Assembly: GCA_045603485.1 (NCBI GenBank)
Contig: JAZUMF010000123.1
Span: 1-22,877, forward strand
Direction: 5' to 3'
DNA length: 22,877 nt
DNA from: RGIG5952 sp045603485
GTDB taxonomy: Bacteria; Verrucomicrobiota; Kiritimatiellia; RFP12; JAAYLN01
Part shown: piece after piece, positions 6,621-14,321 of the stretch
Numbering within the stretch: position 1 is the first letter of the stretch
Layout: every line of letters starts with the position of its first letter
Made by a program: the position numbers and the translations under genes
Notes under the pieces: generated by a model
The model's database searches: none
Told to the model about the DNA's origin: nothing
The model's input: only the letters and a program-made list of their open reading frames with translations

Positions 6621-7374
6621 TAAACACCTCGCAATTCTGTATGAAGAATGAAACGGCCGCTTCACATGCGGCTCTTGATCCGTCAGTTTTTGAACGCACC
6701 CAATCCACCAAGCCGTCAAACACCTGCTCTTTGTTTAGAAACAGATATTCCCGTTCTTGCTTGAGAAATGCTTGACGGAATTGATTGGCAATCATTTCAA
6801 ACGTTGAAGAACGGAGATTGTCCGCTTTCTGGAACAGATGTTTGAGCGTCTCGTAATATGTAGTCACAAGACTAAGGACTTTTCGCTGTAACGCTCCTTT
6901 TTCGATTTTCCTTGTCACGGCCAATGGTTTGAATGACAGTTCTACCAATTCTGAATCGTCAAGAACGGCGAGGCGCCCTAAAACCATCTTCAACTCTGAT
7001 TCTAGGTCTACATATGCAGTCTCATATCTTGCTCGATTTTTTGCGATGAGTTCCTGTTTCTTTGTATAAAGCTTTAGATAGTCCTCCCTCGTAGTCCAAA
7101 AATCTTGCCATCCATGGCAATCATGGCAAAGCAAAACGATATTTTCCAAGCTTTCGACATCATCAGGTTTGGGGACTCCTTTTAGTATTTCTTCTTGGTC
7201 TGGCGTGGGACTATGGGGATAGATATGCGCTCTCTCATAAACCGGCATTCGGCGCCCATTCTTTTTCTTCACCAATGGATGACCGCAAAATGGGCATAGC
7301 CCTCCCGTTTCGTCAAGTAACTCGCGGTCTTGCATTTCGGTATACTTTCGCCGATTCTTTTCAGACTTCGTCAT
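6604..7374 (-). CDS. HNH endonuclease effector of the ABC-3C system
   Basis: 256 residues from the ATG at 7374, chosen because GAAGGA lies six bases upstream. The N-terminal HNH fold shows C27PFC30, the ERAHIYP histidine at 50, then LENIVLLCHDCH with N78, C83, C86 and H87: two CxxC zinc knuckles around the catalytic His and Asn. Residues about 100-256 form a helical region (TTYYETLKHLFQKADNLRSS and later FFIQNCEVFNEISE) corresponding to the C-terminal domain shared by ABC-3C effectors. It is predicted to cut DNA when released or activated by the MC6/DUF2326 complex. It follows the helicase-methylase gene by 78 bases, and I see no terminator in that gap. Confidence 0.82.
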   Translation of the reverse strand: MTKSEKNRRKYTEMQDRELLDETGGLCPFCGHPLVKKKNGRRMPVYERAHIYPHSPTPDQEEILKGVPKPDDVESLENIVLLCHDCHGWQDFWTTREDYLKLYTKKQELIAKNRARYETAYVDLESELKMVLGRLAVLDDSELVELSFKPLAVTRKIEKGALQRKVLSLVTTYYETLKHLFQKADNLRSSTFEMIANQFRQAFLKQEREYLFLNKEQVFDGLVDWVRSKTDGSRAACEAAVSFFIQNCEVFNEISE

Positions 7375-7452
7375 TTTGTGTCCTTCACAATCTCGATTTC
7401 TTCGCCTGTAAGGCCGTAGAGTCAAAAGAGTTCTCTCTCCTCCATATTTACT

Positions 7453-10400
7453 TCACTCCATCGGCTTGATCATGGATTCGATGAAACCCTTGTACTCAGT
7501 GATGTCGTACTTGGAGTAGAGCTGACGATCGATGTCGGGAATCGGCTTCGACCAGTCGATGTCCGACGACGCGGTAAAGTCCTGGAGCGGAACGAATGCA
7601 TACACCTTCGAAAGAGCATCCTGCGTGTTTTTACGCGCGGACACGAGCATTCTCAGAAATCTGGTTTGCAAGTAGCGGGCAAAGTTCTTTGCTTCTGCAG
7701 CGCTACTAAACTTGGCGTATATGAACGTCTGAGAGCAAACCGATCCTTTGGGAGCTACAATCGCCGGACTGAGAACCAACGGATCATTTCCTGAGCCACC
7801 GGCCTTTGGAATAAAAACCTTATTGGAGTCAATGTCTTGGGCGTTTTTCTTTATGTCCGAACGCCGAACATACGCGACAATTCGCTTTTGTTTCTCCCCA
7901 AGTAGATCAAGTCGGATAGTAAACGCCCCTTCTCGTTTTTCACTGATCGGGAATGGCTTTTTTTTGCTTTCGGCTGGATTGGTGGGGATTCCAAATGGCG
8001 TGTCTCCGGAAAGAATCTCCGACACGAAGTGGTCCTGGCCAAGTCGCTTGGCCTTCTGGAGAACCTTCTTGACGATTTCAGCGAGCGTGGGATTGCGAAT
8101 GAAGATGTCGGATTCCGCAAGATTCCTTTCGGGAACGGAAATGGTCTCGCCTCCTTGACAAAGAGTGTAGTTGCACGGACCATTGTGTTTAGAGTCGCGC
8201 AAGTAATAGCAAACACCGGCCTTGATCTCAACATCTCCAGGGAAGGCGTCGTTTCCGTCGGCATAGGTCTTGAGCGACTGAATTTGACCCGATTCGAGCA
8301 TTTCCTTTCGAAAAGCGCCGAGGAGATTTTCGCGTCCGCCCGTGAACCAATTGGCACGAATGATGAAATCGGAATACCGCTCCGAAATCCTTGCGCCTAT
8401 CAGGCTGTAGTCCTGGTAAATAGGGGCGTCGTTCGTTCCTCCTGAACCGCCCTTTTCTTGATACGGCGGATTGGAAATCACGAGGCCGATTTTCTTGCAC
8501 ATGGTCTGTTCTCCTTCGGCGATCTCGTCGCCGATTGCAATCGTGTCAAAGTCCTTGTTCTGGGTGAGAAGGCGTTTGATTTTCGCGTAGTCAAGCGTCT
8601 TGCCATCTTCCTTCCTGATCTTGAGCAGGTCGTAGGTCGTCATGTTCTCGGGCCGGGCGATGCACGCTACGTCGAGCCCGAGGAGCTCGTACACTTTGCG
8701 AGTGAATTCGTAGGTGACGCCGCACATCGGGATGGCGAGAATCGACTGCGCCAGGTCGGCCGACGAGAGGCCGATGTCCGGCTCGGCGCAGCGGCGGACG
8801 ACGGCGATGGCGAATTCGCCCATCTTGGCCGCGAGGTCGAGAATCCTCTTGCCGGACTCCACCAGCGCCTTCAGCTCCGTGCCGGGGATCTGCCGCACCA
8901 TGTCGTAGGCGATGTTCGGCGGGGTGACGATCTTCGCCTCGCCGAGGCGTCCGAACTTGCGCATGGCGACGATGGCCTTCCGGACCGCCTCCGGGGTGTC
9001 CTTGTAGTCCTCGCCGAGGTCGATGTCCTGCGTCTCGTTGGCGAGGCGGTCGAGGTTCTGGATCTTGTAGTCCAGCTTCTGGAGGGTCTGCCACCCGACC
9101 TTGCCCCGGTAGCGTTCGAGCAGGCCCTTTCCAAGCCCGAGGTGCCGCGCGATCCGCCTGTTGTTCTCGCTCTTGTCGATGACCGCGAGGATTTCGTCGA
9201 GAGAATGGACGCGCTCGGGCACGAGGAAGGAATAGAAGACGATGAGGGAATGGAGCGTCTTGATGCGCCGGTCGCGCTTCTTCTGCTCCTCCTCCGAATC
9301 GCCGGACGCGGAATCCGCCGCCTCGTTGCCGCCCGCGCCTTCGCCCCCTCCGGCGCCGGGGGCCGCGTCGCCGGTGTCGGCGTCCGTCTCCTCGCCGGCG
9401 TGCGGCGCGATGGTCAGGCCCTCCTTGCTGCCGAGTTCCGGCAGGCCGTCGATGAAGCGGGCCAGTTTGGGGTCGTCGTGGACCGACCGGTCCACCGGTA
9501 TCTCCTCGACCTCCTCGGCGACGCCGCGCGTACTGGAATACTGGCTGATGGCGGCCATCACATCGGAGGCCTCGACGCGGTGTATCCGGTCCTTGTTGAA
9601 GAGGACGATGGGGGAAACCTCAAGCTCCCGCGCGACGCGTTTCTCGAGCTCCCGGTTTCCGTTCGCGTCGGTGTTGACGTTGTAGGCCTGGGCGCGGGCC
9701 TCCTGGAGGCGGAACATTCGCGCGGGATCGAAATCGACGAGGAGCGTCTGCGGCTTCATGTTGAACTTGACCGTCCGCCCCTTCCCGTCGTCCATGATGC
9801 GGATGAAGCTCGACTGCAGGCGAAAGACGGCCTGGTCGTATTCCTGCGGGGACGAGGTGTCCTTGAGGAAGAGCATCGTGTCCCATTCGGGGACCGTGCT
9901 TCCGGTGAGCATGCGGTTGACCGTGAGCGTGAGCGTCTTGACGCCCTTCCGCTCGCAGTCCGAGATCGTCTTCACCACGTCGGAAATCTTGACGAAACCC
10001 TTCTTGACCTCCGTGCCGGAGATGTTGACGACCCTGTATTCGCCCAGCTTGCCGAAGGTCCCCCTGAATTTCCGGTTGCGCGGATCGAGAAGTGCTTCCA
10101 GGGCATCGCAGGAGGCGCAATACGGCAGGACACAGACGATGTGGTGGCACATCTGGCCCTTCTCGATCTTCTCGTACTTCAGGAACGGGAGAATCCCCGG
10201 TTCGTCCGTGGCGCCGCCGATCGCCCGGAGAAGATCGACGACCTCCTGCTCGTGGACGAATTTCCGGTGGAGGCGCCGGGGACTCGAGTCCTTCTCCATG
10301 CTCATCGGACGGAACAGCTCGCGGAAACGGCTCGTCTTGCCGGCCGCCTCCAGCTCCTCGAGCCTCTTGCGGGCGGACTCGTTGAGGTTGAAGGCGAAGC

Positions 10401-11670
10401 GGACCATCTGCGGGAAGCCGTAGTAGGGGTTGTCCCACTCCTCGTACGGGACAGGAAGACCGCTGTCGTCCGCGATTTCCCTGCCGTCCTTGTCTACCTT
10501 GTTCCTACCAACGTAGTCCGCGTTCCACTTGCGCTGCTCGTCGAGGATGTCCGTGAACTGGCAGAAGGAAACGATGTCCTCCTTCTGGAATTCGCTCCCC
10601 ATCAGGATGCGGTAGGGGGTGCCGGAGAGGTGGAGCCGGACTTTCGCCTTGAGCGCCTTGACGGCCTTGGCCGCGTCCGCGGCGGACACGTCCTCGCCCT
10701 CCTTCACGTCGCGGCTCTCCTTCGGGATGGTCCGCAACGGTCGGCCGTATTGGTCGGCGCGGGCGGCGAAGTGGGTCTCGTCGATGACGAGCAGGTCGAT
10801 CGGATTCGCGAAAATCTGCTCGTGGCGCGGCTTGATTGAGTCGCCCTGAAGGTCTTGAAGCGTCGCGAAAAGCACCACCTTGTGGCCGGCCGCCAGTTCT
10901 TCGGTGACGCGGGTGTACTTGGCGTCGAGGTCCTTCCGGGAAAGAAAGACGTATTCGCTGCGGAAGTCCGTGAAACCAAGGACCGTGTTCCGCCATTCGC
11001 GCGCCACGTCCGCCTTGCCGGAAACGACCACGACGAAGCGGGCGTCCAGCTCCCGTGCGCACTGGAGCGACGTCACCGTCTTGCCGAAGCGCATGACGGC
11101 GTACATCAGAAGGTTCGTGCGCCCCGCGCCAACCGCCGACTTGAAGCGCGCGACCGCCTCCGCCTGGTTCGGGCGAAGATGCAAATCCACGGGAGTCGGC
11201 TCCGGTTCGTCTTCGGCTTCCCTGCCGATGTCCTTGACGCTGTAGAACGAGTACTTGCCCGTGGAATGCGTGTGGTCGTCCCGGATGTCCGCCAAGGCCT
11301 CTTCGACGTGCTCCTTGCGGGCGTCGAGGAAGAACTCGTTCGAGAAATAGAGGTCCTTGCCGTCCGCGATGGCGGCCAGCGCCGTTTTGTCCAGGCGGAT
11401 CAGGCTCTTGCTGTCCTGCAGGAACTGGTGGACCGAGTAGTCGCGGAAGAACACCTGGTCGTCGAGGACGGCGGGCCAGTCCCAGACGTCGCGGGTCTCG
11501 TCGATGGCGAAATGCCTCTGCCATTCGGCGATCCGCACGGGGACGGGGCGATAGGTATCGCCCACCTTGAGGTAGCGCGGCACAGACGTTGTCAGGAATG
11601 CGTAGATGCGAGGTTCGACGCGACCAACGATGATTTCGTCCAGCGGCTTTGTGTTCAGAAGGTCGCTCAT
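7453..11670 (-). CDS. Fusion restriction-modification enzyme: GIY-YIG-like, SF2 helicase, Eco57I-type adenine methylase
   Basis: 1405 residues. The N-terminus (about 15-55: RIYAFLT, then YLKVGDTYRPVPVRIAEW) resembles a GIY-YIG/T5orf172 nuclease. SF2 helicase motifs follow: MRFGKT (193-198), LLVIDETH (293-300), LHLSGTPY (346-353), LTVNRMLTGSTVPEWD (582-597) and YDQAVFRLQS (611-620). A Gly/Ala/Glu/Asp-rich linker lies at 757-800. The methylase has IVTPPNIAYDM (914-924), SAM motif I ILDLAAKMGEFA (943-954) and ISNPPY (1065-1070), typical of N6-adenine methylation. The remaining part would be target recognition. The order nuclease-helicase-methylase-target domain parallels single-chain type ISP enzymes. 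Its ATG overlaps the AlbA_2 stop by four bases, and GGGAG precedes it. Bases 8640-11650 are clearly GC-richer than the 3' part, suggesting a swapped end. Confidence 0.87.
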   Translation of the reverse strand: MSDLLNTKPLDEIIVGRVEPRIYAFLTTSVPRYLKVGDTYRPVPVRIAEWQRHFAIDETRDVWDWPAVLDDQVFFRDYSVHQFLQDSKSLIRLDKTALAAIADGKDLYFSNEFFLDARKEHVEEALADIRDDHTHSTGKYSFYSVKDIGREAEDEPEPTPVDLHLRPNQAEAVARFKSAVGAGRTNLLMYAVMRFGKTVTSLQCARELDARFVVVVSGKADVAREWRNTVLGFTDFRSEYVFLSRKDLDAKYTRVTEELAAGHKVVLFATLQDLQGDSIKPRHEQIFANPIDLLVIDETHFAARADQYGRPLRTIPKESRDVKEGEDVSAADAAKAVKALKAKVRLHLSGTPYRILMGSEFQKEDIVSFCQFTDILDEQRKWNADYVGRNKVDKDGREIADDSGLPVPYEEWDNPYYGFPQMVRFAFNLNESARKRLEELEAAGKTSRFRELFRPMSMEKDSSPRRLHRKFVHEQEVVDLLRAIGGATDEPGILPFLKYEKIEKGQMCHHIVCVLPYCASCDALEALLDPRNRKFRGTFGKLGEYRVVNISGTEVKKGFVKISDVVKTISDCERKGVKTLTLTVNRMLTGSTVPEWDTMLFLKDTSSPQEYDQAVFRLQSSFIRIMDDGKGRTVKFNMKPQTLLVDFDPARMFRLQEARAQAYNVNTDANGNRELEKRVARELEVSPIVLFNKDRIHRVEASDVMAAISQYSSTRGVAEEVEEIPVDRSVHDDPKLARFIDGLPELGSKEGLTIAPHAGEETDADTGDAAPGAGGGEGAGGNEAADSASGDSEEEQKKRDRRIKTLHSLIVFYSFLVPERVHSLDEILAVIDKSENNRRIARHLGLGKGLLERYRGKVGWQTLQKLDYKIQNLDRLANETQDIDLGEDYKDTPEAVRKAIVAMRKFGRLGEAKIVTPPNIAYDMVRQIPGTELKALVESGKRILDLAAKMGEFAIAVVRRCAEPDIGLSSADLAQSILAIPMCGVTYEFTRKVYELLGLDVACIARPENMTTYDLLKIRKEDGKTLDYAKIKRLLTQNKDFDTIAIGDEIAEGEQTMCKKIGLVISNPPYQEKGGSGGTNDAPIYQDYSLIGARISERYSDFIIRANWFTGGRENLLGAFRKEMLESGQIQSLKTYADGNDAFPGDVEIKAGVCYYLRDSKHNGPCNYTLCQGGETISVPERNLAESDIFIRNPTLAEIVKKVLQKAKRLGQDHFVSEILSGDTPFGIPTNPAESKKKPFPISEKREGAFTIRLDLLGEKQKRIVAYVRRSDIKKNAQDIDSNKVFIPKAGGSGNDPLVLSPAIVAPKGSVCSQTFIYAKFSSAAEAKNFARYLQTRFLRMLVSARKNTQDALSKVYAFVPLQDFTASSDIDWSKPIPDIDRQLYSKYDITEYKGFIESMIKPME

Positions 11671-13127
11671 GCTCTCACTCCCTTCCGCTCTTGTCCCTGA
11701 ATGACCTCCCAGTGCCCGAAACGTTTTCCGCCTATCCGCTTTATTCGGTTGCTTTCCTGCAGAATGTTCATGTACCGAACAAGCGAACGTCTGGCGACAT
11801 TCAACCTCTCCGACAACTTGTCTATGGTTATAGATGGCTCATTTTTAAGGACACTGACAATCCTTAGTGCCATAGTGCCATCCATAGTGCCATCTACAAT
11901 GCCAATTAACGTATTTTTTTGCGCAGCTTTCCGCGAGGGCTCTACAGCGGGCACGTTTCGGAGCACGTTTACCCGCACGTCGATTCCGCCGTCTTCCAGT
12001 TGAAGGGGCTTCGCTCCGTAGGCGGCCAACTCTTCGGATACACGGCGCAGACCGCTGCCCCATTGCTCGATCACATTCATGTAGTTAAAGGCTTCGGCAA
12101 GAGCGTGGTTGCGGATCTTCGACCGCCCGGAAAGTACCCTCTCGACCGTGAGCCCGCGGGGCAGACCTCCCGGCGACGTGATCTCCACACGCGTATCGTA
12201 GACGGCGACGAAGATCGGCGCGTCATGCTCGAAGTAATTGCGATGGGCAAAGGCGTTGATCACGAGTTCGCGCAAGGCGTCCGGCGGCAGTTCGTAGAGA
12301 TCCCTGCGCTGGATACCCTCGAACACGCAACCCATGTTAATCTTGGACAGAATGTACTTGTGCGCTTCCTCGATCTGCTCGTAGATTGGGCCAGTGAATT
12401 CGCGGCGGTCAACGAAAACGGCCTTCGAATCTCCCTTGAACACACCGCATTTTACACGCGTCTCAAACGCCTTGTCGCCGGTCAGCAACGCATACGTGTT
12501 GGATGCGACCCAACGGTTCCTCACCTTGGAAATTATACCCCATGCCTGAAGCTGGTTGGGCGTGATCTTCTTGACCGTCTTGCGCTCCGACTCGCTTCTG
12601 GCGTTGTTGCGTGCGATTCGATACATTCTGGCGCACAGCGCGGCAATTCGGGCCTCCGTGATTTTCGCATTCGGGCAAGGCTCGCTGTCGAAACTGCGTC
12701 CTTCGGCATCCAAGGCGAGTTCATGTCGTGTCGCATCGTCTGCGCGTTGCGTCGTGGCGCCGATGCGGACATAGACTCCATCCTTGTCGCCTTCTGCTTT
12801 GAGGAAATAGGGGCATCGCGATCCCGCCAGTACATCGAGGACGATTACAGACTTTCCGCCGACATCCTCGATTCCGATGTCGATGGGCACGCGAGGAGAA
12901 CAGGCATTGCAGATGGAATTTGTAATTCCATCCATCTCGGCAAAGACTCTCGATTTGTCGATTCCCAGCACTGATCCATCGTTTGCGACGCCAAAAAGAA
13001 TCGTGCCGCCCTTCCCATTGGCAAAGGCAATCACGGTCTTGAGATACTTAACTCTATCTTCGTTCGGCATGCGCTTAAACTCAAGATCGTATCCTTCACC
13101 TTGTCTGATCGTCTCTTGAATGTTCAT
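11667..13127 (-). CDS. AlbA_2 / RecG-like ATP-binding transcriptional regulator (copy B)
   Basis: 486 residues with the same architecture as the protein at 1964-3403. AlbA_2 is at about 8-135 (YDLEFKR, VIAFANGKGGTILFGV, VYVRIGATTQ). The HATPase-like part has ALRELVINAFAHRNY (284-298), ITSPGGLPRGL (316-326) and EQWGSGLRRV (354-363). The C-terminal winged helix (about 425-480) has ITIDKLSERLNVARRSLVRY. Its ATG at 13127 overlaps the subunit M stop (ATGA), its TGA overlaps the helicase-methylase start (ATGA), and AAAGG precedes it. It therefore sits translationally locked between the two restriction-modification subunits, which suggests a regulatory or structural role in that system. A short GTMDGTM duplication precedes the winged helix. 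Confidence 0.87.
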   Translation of the reverse strand: MNIQETIRQGEGYDLEFKRMPNEDRVKYLKTVIAFANGKGGTILFGVANDGSVLGIDKSRVFAEMDGITNSICNACSPRVPIDIGIEDVGGKSVIVLDVLAGSRCPYFLKAEGDKDGVYVRIGATTQRADDATRHELALDAEGRSFDSEPCPNAKITEARIAALCARMYRIARNNARSESERKTVKKITPNQLQAWGIISKVRNRWVASNTYALLTGDKAFETRVKCGVFKGDSKAVFVDRREFTGPIYEQIEEAHKYILSKINMGCVFEGIQRRDLYELPPDALRELVINAFAHRNYFEHDAPIFVAVYDTRVEITSPGGLPRGLTVERVLSGRSKIRNHALAEAFNYMNVIEQWGSGLRRVSEELAAYGAKPLQLEDGGIDVRVNVLRNVPAVEPSRKAAQKNTLIGIVDGTMDGTMALRIVSVLKNEPSITIDKLSERLNVARRSLVRYMNILQESNRIKRIGGKRFGHWEVIQGQERKGVRA

Positions 13128-14263
13128 GACTGCAACCTTTCTTTTTTGCGCTTTCGGTCCTCTTCATTCATGCGAATCAGGTCGACATACCTGAACGGTT
13201 TACGCTCTTCCCAATCCATGATGTTGCAGTATTGTCCGTTGTGTAGGAAAATACCATCGAGGGGCTTTTTGAACTTGCATCCCGGACATGGTTTCGTCAA
13301 TGGAAGTTCTTTCGCCGGTTTTGCCTGTTCGGGTTCTCCAAACAAATCCATCTGAACACTTTTTGGTTTCGGCGGGTCTATCGGCTCGTCGTGGCACGTC
13401 AATGGAACAACGCCCTTGAGTCCATCCATTTGCCAGGTATTCCAGCTAATTATGTCGGCAAACTCAAGAAGTGTCGCGTGGTCTATTGGCTCGTCCGTGC
13501 AGTAGAACTTGTAGTATTCCAGCATCGTGTAAAGAATGTTCTCGCGGGCAAGGAGAAGATTGTCACCCTGCCACTCGAAACCAAGTGTCGCCTTGAGTGC
13601 GAGAACGGCATGTTTCAGCCATTCATCAGGTTTCGTTCCGACATTCTCGGTGACGATGCGCAGCTTGCGGTCGAGAATGCCAATGCGATCAGGGATGGGA
13701 ATCACCTCGCCTGTAGTCGTATCATATCGGCTGACAAGGAACGGCCCCTCGCCACAACACATTTCAAGGCACCGATAATTGACATAGTCAAGCCAAGTTT
13801 GCTTTAGACTCTTTGGAAATGCGACTTTCTTCTCTATCCGCTTCCATCTGCAATCCTTACTCCCTTCCGTGGTGAATGGCGATGTCTTGCATCCGAACCA
13901 CGCCGCATCGAACCCGTTGATCATGTTGTTGCAAATCCAGGAAGGAGTAAACACCTCCGCCTTTTTCTGCACGCGTTCGCGCTGTTCTTCCTTGCTCTTA
14001 TCAACTCGCGGATGGATGATTTTTATTCCTTTATTACAAATCTCCTTGGCAAGAATTAAATCTTCTGGTCCCATCTTTTCTTCAAAACATGATTCGTACT
14101 TCACATACCCATCCGTCATCCACATTATATTCTTGCCGGTCGTCCTATCAGCAAGAAGAACGTCCAATACATCCCTCGGAATATCCGATTCAAGGATATC
14201 CCTCGTGAAATCTGGGATTATCACCCCGCTCTCGTGCGCACTGTCCGCCATTTTACTGCTCAT
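13124..14263 (-). CDS. Restriction-modification subunit M-like protein with clamp-binding-like motif
   Basis: 379 residues. The N-terminus has DILESDIPRDVLDVLLADRT and TTGKNIMWMTDGY. A methylase-like core follows: EVFTPSWICN (103-112), LEMCCGEGPFLVSRYD (166-181, SAM motif I), IPDRIGILDRKLRIV, WQGDNLLLARENILY (231-245) and ISWNTWQMDGLKGVVP (272-287). This matches proteins annotated as restriction endonuclease subunit M. No NPPY or DPPY is present; ISWNTWQMDG occupies that place, so catalysis is uncertain. QMDLF at 304-308 fits the beta sliding-clamp binding consensus, and CPGC at 326-329 may bind metal. It is the first gene of the long operon, with an extended -10 and a GAAAGAG ribosome binding site just upstream. 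Met5 (14251) is an alternative start. Confidence 0.82.
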   Translation of the reverse strand: MSSKMADSAHESGVIIPDFTRDILESDIPRDVLDVLLADRTTGKNIMWMTDGYVKYESCFEEKMGPEDLILAKEICNKGIKIIHPRVDKSKEEQRERVQKKAEVFTPSWICNNMINGFDAAWFGCKTSPFTTEGSKDCRWKRIEKKVAFPKSLKQTWLDYVNYRCLEMCCGEGPFLVSRYDTTTGEVIPIPDRIGILDRKLRIVTENVGTKPDEWLKHAVLALKATLGFEWQGDNLLLARENILYTMLEYYKFYCTDEPIDHATLLEFADIISWNTWQMDGLKGVVPLTCHDEPIDPPKPKSVQMDLFGEPEQAKPAKELPLTKPCPGCKFKKPLDGIFLHNGQYCNIMDWEERKPFRYVDLIRMNEEDRKRKKERLQS

Positions 14264-14284
14264 CTATCATGCTCTTTCGACAAT

Positions 14285-14293
14285 ATTATACCA
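14285..14293 (-). promoter_or_regulatory. Extended -10 promoter of the defence operon
   Basis: On the minus strand the sequence reads TGGTATAAT (14293 to 14285), 22 bases before the subunit M start codon. A convincing -35 is absent, as expected for TGn-extended promoters. The flanks (TTTTTTGGTATAATATT) closely resemble those of the promoter at 14715-14723. Confidence 0.55.
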
Positions 14294-14321
14294 AAAAACC
14301 AACCGTAAAACGACCACCCTG

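Noticed and set aside
8458..10839. A 793-codon open frame on the plus strand antisense to the helicase-methylase gene
   Set aside because: It lies wholly inside the GC-rich part of a gene with clear helicase and methylase motifs. Its translation is a repetitive mix of Leu, Val, Arg, Asp and Glu without any domain, as expected of a GC-driven shadow frame.
9620..11524. Further long frames on both strands within the same GC-rich region (for example 10505-11524 and 10855-11700)
   Set aside because: They show the same compositional artefact, with no start signals and no recognisable domains.
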